From positions 39,367,506 to 39,431,505 of the forward strand of contig NC_059505.1 in NCBI RefSeq assembly GCF_914767665.1: a DNA stretch of 64,000 nucleotides, read 5' to 3'. The translations under genes and the position numbers were made by a program. The notes beneath the pieces were generated by a model. The model was not told the origin of the DNA. It saw nothing but the letters and a program-made list of their open reading frames with translations, and made no database searches. Source of the stretch: Harmonia axyridis. Lineage: Eukaryota; Arthropoda; Insecta; Coleoptera; Coccinellidae. The stretch's first letter is position 1, and each line of letters opens with the position of its first letter. Below, piece after piece: positions 1 through 13,200 of this stretch.

Positions 1-519
1 CATCAGTACTCTGGGATATGCAAAGTATAATATTCATTGATTACCTTCAAAAGGGCTAGACCATCAGCAATGATTATTATATAGCGTTATTTGATCGTTT
101 AAAAGAGAAAATCGTTAAAGAACGATCCCATTTGAAGAAAAAAAAGGTGCTGTTTCATCAAGACAATGCGACTTGACACAAATCAATGAAAACAATGGCA
201 AAATTGCATGAATTGGGCTTCCAATTGCTTCTGCATTCACTGTATTCGCCAGATCTGGCCCCCAGCGACTTTTTCCTGTTCTCAGATCTCAAAAGATGCT
301 CGCTGGAAAGAAATTTAGCGCCAATGAAGAAGTAATCGCCGAAACTGAGGCCTATTTTGAAGAGAAAGACAAACTACAAAAATTGTATCGAAAAGTTGGA
401 AGATTGCTATAATCGCTGTATCGCCCTCGAAGGCAACTATGTTGAATAATAAAATCGAATTTTGCCAACAAAAATGTGTTTTACTATGGTAGACCGGGGA
501 CTTTTCAATTGGCCTGTTA
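1..519 (+). mobile_element. mariner (DD34D) transposon, 3' remnant
   Basis: This is the 3' part of a mariner-family transposase gene followed by its right terminal inverted repeat, which reads GGGGACTTTTCAATTGGCCT and ends near 519. The left end lies outside the window. Translated pieces match the other copies in this window at 24789, 30035 and 35793, including the HPPYSPDLAPSD-type catalytic block and the ending ALEGNYVE. The frame is broken by several indels and a stop near 174, so it is a dead copy. It sits in an intron of the PI3K gene. The 34-residue spacing between the last two catalytic aspartates, seen in the better copies, places it in classic mariner. Confidence 0.9.
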
Positions 520-543
520 GAATATTGATATGACTGGTTTTGA

Positions 544-3457
<2,914 letters not shown>

Positions 3458-3763
3458 TATTGTCGCGTTTGCTGCCAATCCAGAATAAGTGCCAATAAAG
3501 TAACTATAAGGATCAATGATTTATTTATTCATATTTTGTATTCAATAATTGTCATTGAATGGTGTACTCATTTTATTTCATAGTATTAAAGTTATCTTAT
3601 ACATGTTAATTTTTATAAAAAACTTTTTTTAAAGTTACTTATTTTATTTTGTTCAGAGTTATCATTATAAATACATTTCACATTTATAAGATAGGAAATT
3701 TCAGTCTATTTTTCCTCGGTGAATAAAATAATAAAAGAATTTTTTGAAGAGAATGCATGGTAT
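3458..3763. other. Intergenic, tail-to-tail PI3K / LKR-SDH
   Basis: About 300 bases of AT-rich sequence lie between two convergent stop codons. It contains the PI3K polyadenylation signal AATAAA at 3494-3499. Short 3' UTRs for both genes are expected here. Nothing else is recognisable. Confidence 0.7.
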
Positions 3764-6700
3764 TCAATGAAATCTCGAAGTTTCAATTGCTTTTAATCCT
3801 TCATTTTTCAGCCTTGATAATATCGTTCTGTAAATTTCAGGTGCGAATGGTAAGATTGAGCCTCTTTCTTGAATTTCGCCGTCTAATATCATCTTTGTAG
3901 CTATAGCTGCGGGTATTCCAACTGTTTTCGCCATGGCAGAATGTCCGTTTATGTCACCGTAAACAACAAAATTTACTCCTCTAATTTCTTTTTTGCCGCC
4001 AGGCCACGCCACACCCAATTCATGCCTCAAGATCACTATATCCCTTTCGTTTTTGTCTGAAATCAATTTTCAGTCTTTTCAACTGTTCAATTCTGAAAAA
4101 TGGAAAGTACTAGAACATTTATAGTAATTACCTAAAGCTAGTTTTGTGGATAAATACTGAGTTAGGGTATCCAAAGGTGTCCCACACTTAATCACACCGT
4201 TCTCTTCTAAAAGTCCCAAATCTTCTAGTAGATCAACTGCCGAATCCGATCCGGTCCTTTCTGTTATCATGTTAGTTATGTTGTCGTAAAGTATACTCCT
4301 ATCTTCGATTCCTGAGAACAAGGGATTTGATATGCGGAGAATAAATATAAATAAATAATAAAAAAAGAAAAAAAGGCAAAAAAAAAACTAACCTAATAAA
4401 TTACAAATTAAATCTCTCCACGTTATGTCCGGTCCTTGAGAATGTAAAGAGGGATGAGGTTCGGTGTCCAGAAGGCCTATAGCTTGCAATATTCTGGCGG
4501 CCTGCGAGAATCCGGAATATCTCAAGGTGCCCCTGAGGATCGTTGCAGCTTTTGCTATGCCGTAATGTTCACCGTAGATAATACTATCTCTGTTGGGGAA
4601 TCCTTCCAAGTTGAAACCGGGCAAGAAGTCCAAAGATTTGGTGGACCTCATCAGGTCGCCGCCCTCCTTGATTTCTACTATTTGTCCTTTGCTCAAATAC
4701 CTGAAATTCGATTCGGAGAATTGCCAGAAGAAAGTATTATCTTTTATTCTAAATTGACATTCATGTTTAGTGATGTAAATATTTTTCCCCCTTTTTTGCA
4801 GTCTTTTTTTTTAGTCTTTTTTGTATCCAGTATTGTGGTAAAAGACTTTAAATTCTCATCACTAGGAATCTTTGCATATCAAATGTATTTCTTCGGAGAT
4901 TATTGGGTTTTGTTATCTTCGATAGATACTCGAATATAAAGTAATAATTCCAACCGAAGGAGAAAGAAGAACTGTTTCTTACCTCGCTGAAGACAGGGTG
5001 TTCAACAACGCGCCTCTTGGAGACCAGGAGAACTTGTACCTTAAGGGATTATCGCTGAACTCTGGTGCTGGTAGGCCACCGCAGAAGGATTCGAATGAAG
5101 TCACGTAACCTCCCTGCGACTTGATCTCCTGGATGCACTCCAAAGCCAACAGATGGTCGATGCCGGGATCGAGCCCTATCTCGTTCAAGATGGTGACTCC
5201 GTTTTCTTGGGCGTCGTCATGCAGCCTTTTTATGTCTTCGTTCATGTAACTGGCCGTCACCATGTGAGTCTTCTCGGCAACGCAAGCCTTGGCGATGATG
5301 TGATGCAAGTTGGCAGGCAAGATGGACACGACGCAGTCTGCGGTGGACACCATCTCCTGGAGGAGGGGAACGTTCTCGGCGGCGTTGAGGTAAGTGCTCT
5401 CCACTCCCGGATACGTGGAAGCCAGAGAGTTACCCAGCTCTATCTTTTCGCAGGCTACCGTGATGCCGATGCTGTTGTCCCGGTGGAGGTATTCTATGAG
5501 CGGAGCTGCTACTCTGCCGGCGCCGACCACTAGGACCTTTTTCTTCTTTTCCGGCACGTCGGCAGATCCTTTGTCCCTCAGTTTCCTGCAAGCGGTAGTT
5601 TGATGAGTACTTGGAGATATATACTGGTGAGTAGGTACTTACGTTGGTTGTTTTCTTAGTTCCGTTATGTATTCGAAATTGGGCGTCAACTTTCCGTTGC
5701 TTGCTATTATTGCCTGCGAGGAAAAGAGAAGTTGGTTATTTAGTAAATCTTACTCGAGCCGCATTTGAACCTTCCACTTGATAATGGTTGTATTCTTTGC
5801 AAATTTTTGGAAAAAATATTACTTTATAAAGGGTGTTTTTTTCGAGGTATATAATTTTGAGTTGGCATTACTGTTTAAGATGGCGACCGATTTAACAGCT
5901 GTCAAGTGATTTATTCTCAGTTTGGTTTGGCAATTCATCATGATTAGACTCACGCCTGAACAACGCTTGCAAATAGTGCAAAATGAGATTGCCGTTGTTC
6001 CCGATTTTCATAAGCGAATTTTGTTTAGCGATGAAGCGCACTTCTGCTTTAATGGCTACGTCAACAAACAAAACTGCCGCATTTGGAGTGAAGCTAATCC
6101 TCAAGTGTATGTCGAAACACCGTTACATCCAGAAAAACTGACTGTTTGGTGCGCTCTATGGGCTGGTGGTATCATTGGTCCGTACTTCTTCAAAAACGAT
6201 GATGGCCAGAACGTTACAGTCAATGGTGATCGGTATAGAGCCATGATTACTAACTTTTTCATTCCTGAATTGAGCAACCATGATGTCCAGAAGCTGTGGT
6301 TCCAACAAGACGGCGCAACATGTCACACAGCTCGTGCCACAATTGATTTATTGAAAGACACGTTTGGTGACCGCCAAATTTCACTTTTTGGACCTGTGAA
6401 TTGGCCTCCAAGATCTTGTGATTTAACACCGCTAGACTACTTTCTGTGGGGCTATGTAAAGTCATTGGTCTATGCGGATAAGCCACAAACCCTTGACCAT
6501 TTGGAAGACAATATTCGCCGTGTTATTACCGATATACGGCCACAAATATTGGAAAAAGTCATCGAAAATTGGACGTCCAGATTGGACTAAATCCGAGCCA
6601 GCCGTGGCGGTCATATGCCAGAAATCATATTTGAAATGTAATGCCACAAGATTATCTTGCGGAATAATAAAATTAATGTCAATCGAATAATCCATCGTTG

Positions 6701-8342
6701 TTTTATTGCAATTTAAAGTTCTATAGCTCTAAAAAAAAACACCCTTATAAGTATTGTTCAAACTTACCCCAGTGACCACAGGTGAAAAGGAATGTTTCTC
6801 CAACGGCAATTCAGCATTGGACTGCAAAATGTTGGTAGTGAAGGGAATAAGCAGATCTCCAAAAAAGTCTGTACTCTCTCTGGGTAACTGAGTGGGCATG
6901 TTGTCTATGCTGCACACCAGTACTCCAGGTCCGCTGAAGCTGTTGGTATCCTTGTTTCGGTCGGCGTCGTATAAGCAGAAAGGATTGTCTATCGTCGTGC
7001 ACTCGTTCATGAATTCGATCGATCCACCTGGATATAACACCTCGAAGTAGCAGATACAACTTTGATGAAAGTGATCGACTTACCGGGATCTGCTGATATA
7101 TCGCAGATGGCCAACATCCTGTGGGGTAGGGCAGGGGCGCCAACCGATGTGGGCAACCAAGGGGTGTGTGCCGGTCTGAGGAGATGTTTGGCGTCGGGGA
7201 TCGTCATCAATTTGGGACTGTTGACCGCCCAATAAATCCCGTTGATGATGACCGAAGCGTAAGGGGCGATTTTCTTGCTAAAGGTCGATATGTACCTTTC
7301 CGGATGCTCCTCGTATTCTACAGGATCGAAACCGCCTCCTCCCTCTCTCTCCAAGTAGTCCCTCCTTCTAACCACACACCCATAGACTTTGTTAAGACTG
7401 CCGTGCTCTGCAGCCTTCCGGAGCATATCGGGTGCAACATATTCGTGCGGGAGTTCTTGAAATACTTCCTGAGAACCTGAACAGAAATGGGAATATTACG
7501 AAATTGATCTAGGGGAAAAAAGGCCTTACCTTGTGAAACGTTTCCAGATCCGGTGAACACAAAGGTGAGAGGACCGACAGATTTGGGCATCAAACCAAGA
7601 GCTATTTCGTAGCCGGCGTCCCTGATGGCTTGGAAAGCCATACTGCAATTCCGGTAATTGTGAGCTGGTCCGATGTGCATGAAAGGCGTGTGGTGTCCTA
7701 GGGCTAACAGTCTGAGTCCTAACCCGTGGAGGATGTTTACAGTTCCCGCAACACCGGCCATTTTGCCAAAAGCTACCACTCTCTGCCCTTTCTCGTCTAC
7801 CAACTTCTCATAATCTATCAGTCTTATATGTTTTTCGAGAATCGCTTCTAGAAGGGGCATATTACTCTCCTGAAATATTATTTTCTTATTATATTTCGCG
7901 GAATATTTCTTCGATATTTTCATACCTGAGCCTTTATAGTATGCGAGAATAAACAATAGGTCTTATTCGGAATCAGTTGATCTATAGGCACTTGTTTCAC
8001 TCCGAAAATTACGCTGGCTTCGGATATATCTTCTTGCACAATCGCTCCAGCATTCAAATAATTTTGCATTGGGTAAGCTCTTCGGTTGCTAGGTTGGACT
8101 ATCACTTTAATTCCTTGCTTCACTAATTTCCTAACATGAGTTGGAGCGAACGGAGCCCTCCTCTCCCAAATACTTTGATCTTCTCTCCTTATTGCCATTA
8201 CTTTTTTTGATGCCTTAAAATGTGAGAATTTTTTTATTTACTTATTTATCAAGTTTTCTATTTCTAGTTATTTACTCACATAATTTCGCTTAGAAATCAC
8301 ATGCTTCAAATGCTGTGAAATTCTCAATATTTTTTCACCCAT
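3764..8342 (-). CDS. AASS: Bifunctional lysine-ketoglutarate reductase / saccharopine dehydrogenase
   Basis: Mitochondrial enzyme for the first two steps of lysine breakdown: lysine plus 2-oxoglutarate to saccharopine, then to aminoadipate semialdehyde and glutamate. Ten exons read on the minus strand: 8342-8280, 8213-7926, 7869-7530, 7476-7084, 7027-6768, 5713-5643, 5585-4983, 4700-4393, 4311-4132 and 4056-3764. They total 2799 nt, or 932 residues, close to the animal AASS length. The LKR half begins [19 protein letters not shown] and includes [17 protein letters not shown]. The SDH half starts with a Rossmann motif, [13 protein letters not shown], and includes [21 protein letters not shown] and [14 protein letters not shown] separate 21-codon first exon ([20 protein letters not shown]) is basic and lacks acidic residues after position 3, so it is a plausible mitochondrial import signal. 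The donor GTGAGT and the in-frame join support it. A rosa transposon sits in intron 5. All domains look intact. Confidence 0.95.
5829..6747 (+). mobile_element. rosa-type (DD41D) mariner, internally deleted copy A
   Basis: The element is bounded by inverted ends AAGGGTGTTTTTTT / AAAAAAACACCCTT next to TA-rich flanks. It carries a 222-codon open frame at 5922-6590 (true ATG near 5941). The visible catalytic parts are [20 protein letters not shown] and [11 protein letters not shown]. There are 41 residues between the last two aspartates, which is the DD41D spacing of the rosa group. The N-terminal DNA-binding region is missing: the frame jumps from LQIVQ directly to a segment before SDEAHF. The copy is therefore long and open but probably not functional. 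It lies antisense within an LKR/SDH intron. Confidence 0.92.
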
Positions 8343-8879
8343 TTTGGCTTCTTCAAGCCCTGGTTTCACTTTCAGTGACGCGGTGTTCAAATGAATTAAG
8401 TGCTTATCTGGTTTGGAAGAACCTTATCTTTTTGACCCCTGACCTGCTTGTTAAATATTCCTCTTTCAATATATCTAATAAATATATGCAATAAATTTCC
8501 TTATGATGTTCCCCCGATATTATTGAATTAATTTTGTTTTTTTTTTTCATTGCAGGTAGCGCAATGCAAATGTTCTGTCAGGCCATCACTCAAGAGACAA
8601 GCTCCATCAACAAAGACGAATAGAAATTGCCCGAAATGGTTCCTCTTGCTAAAAGTTTATTTTTATAATTCAAATGTCAAATTTTTCATTACAATTTTTT
8701 TTTGTATATTGATAAGAATTTGAAAATAAAGTTGATTATTCAGTTGATTCGATTTTATCATGTGATCCTTGAAAAATCGGAGTGAATTAATATTCTGTTT
8801 TCATTAAATGAATGAAAAATCGGAAAAGCACCGAACACCTGAAATTTTTCAAAGCTAATCTTCAAAACAAATTTAAATT
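8343..8879. other. Upstream flank of LKR/SDH
   Basis: This stretch holds the presumed promoter and 5' UTR of LKR/SDH on the minus strand. On the plus strand it holds the doubtful terminal exon described at 8556-8623 and an AATAAA at 8725-8730. No promoter motif could be assigned with confidence. Confidence 0.4.
8556..8623 (+). CDS. Possible terminal exon of an unidentified + strand gene
   Basis: A strong pyrimidine tract (a run of T then CATTGCAG) precedes a short open stretch that ends in TAG at 8621-8623, and AATAAA follows at 8725. In the frame ending in TAG it reads SAMQMFCQAITQETSSINKD then E and stop. A second frame stays open longer but reads like AT-rich noise. No upstream exon was found between here and the LKR/SDH start, so the parent gene would have to overlap or enclose LKR/SDH. 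I do not recognise the peptide. It may be a chance splice-like signal. Confidence 0.25.
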
Positions 8880-9540
8880 ATATGCTGTCCTCTGTTGATG
8901 AAAAGCCAAAAAATGGGTTCATTTAAGTCTGCCCTCTGCGGAAATATCTCGAAGCTTTTAACAAGGTATAACTGTGTCGCCCTCTGGCGGCAAAAATACC
9001 GAAGCTTTCAAAATGTGGGTTACTAGTGCTGCCCTCTGGTGGAAAAAGTATGAAGCTTTCAATGTGTCCCAGTAACGCCCTCTGGCGGCAAAAATACCGA
9101 AGCTTTCAAAATGTGAGTTGATTAGTGCTGCCCTCTGGTGGCAAAAGCGTTGAACTATTGAAAGGGTTTGCTCTCTAGCCTTCTTTGAGCTTCAACCATT
9201 TTGCCGCCAGAGGGAGGCACTAGTCAACTAACATTTTGAAAGCTTCGGTATTTTTGCCGCCAGAGGGCGATACTGGGACACATTGAAAGCTTCAGACTTT
9301 TTCCACCAGAGGGCAGCACTAGCAACCCACATTTTGAAAGCTTCGATATTTTTGCCGCCAGAGGGCGATACTGGGACACACTGAAAGCTTCAGCCTTTTG
9401 CCGCCAGAGGGAAGTACACTTCTTTGAGCTTCAGACAGTCGCCACTAGAGGTCAGCACCAATAATTTATTTTTAGTTTCTCGACAGGATGTTACTTTTTC
9501 AACTTCGGCATTTTGCCTACAGAGGGCAGCACTAATTTTT
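8880..9540. repeat. Inverted short satellite with about twelve CTCF-like motifs
   Basis: Units of about 45-55 bp recur here. Each contains CCCTCTGGYGGCAAAA followed by GAAGCTTTCAAAATGTG. From about 8930 to 9142 the motif lies on one strand (sites near 8931, 8979, 9030, 9076, 9130). From about 9203 to 9531 the same units are in the opposite orientation (sites near 9203, 9256, 9303, 9354, 9400, 9441, 9515). The whole is a large imperfect inverted repeat centred near 9170-9200. The core words CCGCCAGAGGGCG and CCACCAGAGGGCAGCA match the known CTCF consensus CCASYAGRKGGC. Whether the sites are bound is unknown. Confidence 0.85.
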
Positions 9541-10230
9541 GAAAAACTAGTATTTGGCAGCACGGATCCTATGAAAAAACTTCGATTGTTCGCCGTTAGA
9601 GTACTACTCTTAGTAATAGAAATTTCTCTATTTCAACACCAGAAAGCAAATATTTCTTTTGCATCGCTGATGTTGAATACTTAAATTAATTAGTTAAAAT
9701 TTTCCTATTATTTTACCCTACAAGAGGAAAAAAAAAACACCAATCAGCCCATAACTTTAATTTAATCTAAAAACCATATGAAAAATCAAAAGTGAACAAT
9801 TATTATTGATCTTAAAAAATATTGCTTTAAATGTATAATTTCTTTCTCCACTCTTCTGATATTACACATAACCTGTCAAATTCTATTGGATAATCACACT
9901 AAAATACTTTTCCACTGCAGCAGACACTGCAAATCATTGATAAAATCAGAAACCCAGTTGGTGGACAGATTTCTTTGTTTTCAAGTGAAAATTTTATGTT
10001 ATGGGAAATACTTTGTTTTATATTGAACTCTAATATGGTTCGATTTGTCGACCACATTTCAAAATTAATTAATGATAAAACTGCAATACATTTCTTGCAG
10101 CTGAATAAATGTTCCACCAACTGGAATTATTTAATGTTTAAAAGTTCCATCTGAACTTGTAAGAAAAATTCAACAACAAATCTCCAACATTGAAGCAAAA
10201 CCGAAATTAATAGTCTGGGGTAAAGGTAGT

Positions 10231-13200
10231 TTACGCAATTACTGTGTCACTATCACTAGAAGGCAACGAATAGGGTTTTTGTTTGCGTTGACGTCGACGC
10301 TCCCTTTTCTCGCCCATTACAAGACGCAACTGTTCCAGTTTTCCTCTCGTTCGGGAATTTTGATCCTCGTTTGCAGGTTGACCGGATCCTGAAGGTTCTT
10401 CAAAATTGTTGTTGGTATCGTTACTTGTACTGCAAGACTCTTCACATCCACTCCGTCTCGATATTCGTCTGAATTCAGGTACTGAACACAGGAGATCATT
10501 TAGGATATGGACTATTGTTGCTACGTCACGGCGTGGCCTTCCCTTGGTATCTTGTAATGCTGGATTTAGCGCTCCGCTGAATGTGCCCGAATAGACGCTC
10601 TCCCTGCGTCCTGAAAATTAAACTCATATTGTAAAAAACAGAATTCTCTAAAAATAACAAAATAACGATACAATAATCTCATCTTTTCAATTTTTGTCCA
10701 ATTGCAATCTTTAGTAGATGTTAGAATTTAATGGACACAAGGACATCATCTTTCAAAAAGAAAACCAATTCTCTTGGGGCATTTCCATCTTGAAACGTCT
10801 TAAAATGGAAAATCATACACACTGCTCCATTGATTTCCCAATTTTAGATGTGTCAAAATGCAAATTGAAAATTTCTCAAGTAATGACGATATTGAGTTTT
10901 GAAAAGTACATCAAATTCAATCTCTATAAACATATTTCATTCAATAATTGAAGATTATATTGTACAAACCTCTATCCCTGCCCGAAAATACATCAGTCGA
11001 TAACTTCCTTAAAGTATGTTGTAAGTTTCTGGACGCCTGAAGTAGACTTGGAGGGTTAGGAGGTGGTGGAGTACCCGGAGTAGCTGGGGGTTTCGCACCT
11101 GAAACTAGTCAATGCAAACACTAAAAGTAACTACAACTTTAGTCATAATCAATTTCAAAATTTTGCAAATTTTTTCAAATCACAAGAGAGGATATCTGAA
11201 AATTATAAAATTTTCATTTTTGAATTCACCATTGATAAATTTGAAAATATTGAAATATAATTACAACGGAAGAAAATGTTTCCATTGAAAATCTCAGAAA
11301 TTATTCTGGAATTCCTAGGAATAATCTTACATAAATAATTGAGATTTTAAAGTTCTTTGTAAAAATATTTAATTTATTAGATAAATAACAATTGTTTCGG
11401 TGCGCAGCAGCTTTTTCAGATTTTTATATTACATTACATATTCATATCTTTCATTTCATATATTTTTTCCTGTAGGTTTGCAAATAGTTATATAGATTTT
11501 GGTAGAATTTTTCATACTTATACCCTGATTCTTATATGTGAGGCTTCTGAAATGTTTGGCTCTAGCAATGATCTTTTTCTTTATGATTTGGGAGTGTGCT
11601 TTGAGGTTTTCCTTATTTTCTATCAAGATGCCTAGGTATTTTATAGAAGGGGACGAGGTTATTCTTTCATTTCCCATAAATATTGTTGGTGAGCTGTCTG
11701 TAACTTTGTGGTTAAAAATCAATGCGCCATTTGATGAACCATAAGTTGATTTTGTCCACAAAACTTTGTAAGCTTTTGATACACTTTTCCAGAGATTTTT
11801 CATGCGATATGAGTAGTTTGTCATCGGCGTATTGCAGCATGTAGTTATTTTGGTTGACTGCAGGACAGATGTCGATGCAATATGCATTATATAGAAGAGG
11901 AGAAAGTGGTGAGCCCTGTGGAGTGCCTTGTTCTGGTGTGAAGAAACTGGATAGCTTGTTGTTAATTTTAACTGCCAGCCTTCTATCCTCCAAGAAATTC
12001 TTGATGAACATTATGAGAAGATGTGGAATGTCCTGTTTGTGTAGCTTGAAGAGTAAACCTTTGTGCCAGACGCTGTCAAAAGCTTTATTTATATCCAGAC
12101 ATGCTGCTGCGGTCCTTTTCAGTTGGGCGTTCCGAGTGTTAGAGTGAAAAATATAGAGCGGATGAGCAGTTGATTTTCCTCCACGAAATCCGAATTGAAA
12201 CTTTGGGATGGCGTTATCTAGGTGTTCTTCCTATGTTTTTTTTTTTAATAATTTTATCTAATAACTTTCCTAGAACTGGGAGTAGCGTGGTTGGCCTTTA
12301 ACTCTCTACTCTTTGATGATCAGTGTTTTTCTTGGGGATGGTTATCACAGTGCCTGTTTTCCATATTACAGGAAATAGCCTTCGTTAAAGCAGTGTTCGT
12401 ATATTTTGATTTAATGATCCTCCATGGAATATTGTCCGCTCCAGGGAATCTGTTTCTACTCTTAGACAGTATCCCATAATAAGCTTCTTCCTCAATTTTA
12501 AATGGACCGGATTTCTCTCCTTGTTCTCATTTCTGAAATATTCATCGTACCAGTTTTCAACTTCAGTTTCTGTTCTGGCATCAAATCTGCTGTTTACATC
12601 GTATCGATATATGCTTTGGTAATATTCTGCAAATTTTTCTACTTTCTCCTTGTCTGTCTTGTATTCCTTGATCGAGTCCTTCAAGATAGGAAACTTGTGA
12701 TGCTGTTTGTATCTTGAGAGTTTTTTGATTTCCTGGTAAAAAGATTTTATTTTATATTTAAGATTTATTTATTTATTCCTGTCTCTAAATAATAATAATA
12801 ATGTCTTTATTTTGAATAATACACTACATTTCAAAAAATATACTGGCATCAAAGACTAAGCTACAACAATAATCTAATTCCAACAAGATCTTGAAAATAT
12901 TAAAAGAAAAATTGATATCCAGTATTTTGTATCTAAAACTGAAGATCTTTTTTTTCAACTACTCCTATTTAATCTACTTAACCTATCAAAAACATTTTCA
13001 CAATCTTCATCATGTTTTTTGAAGAAAATCCCTTAGTCTTCAATTTCTAAACAGCCTTTTAATAAAAATTAAATGTATTGAAAATAAAATCTTGTGTGCC
13101 CCTTGTGTTGAAGAATTTTGAGCATCATCTATGCTTCTTCAGGACCTAAATCGTTAACAATTTGGACAATAAGTTTTAAACGTTGATTGTAATAACTTGC

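Noticed and set aside
4454..4939. 161-codon plus-strand frame
   Set aside because: It covers the antisense of LKR/SDH exon 8 and then runs into intron sequence with AT-rich, low-complexity residues.
5153..5533. Long plus-strand open frames across the LKR/SDH exons (126 and 69 codons)
   Set aside because: They lie opposite clear saccharopine dehydrogenase coding sequence, cross intron boundaries without signals and resemble no protein.
8880..9540. CRISPR-like array
   Set aside because: Units are inverted halfway, spacers are not unique and the context is a eukaryotic genome.
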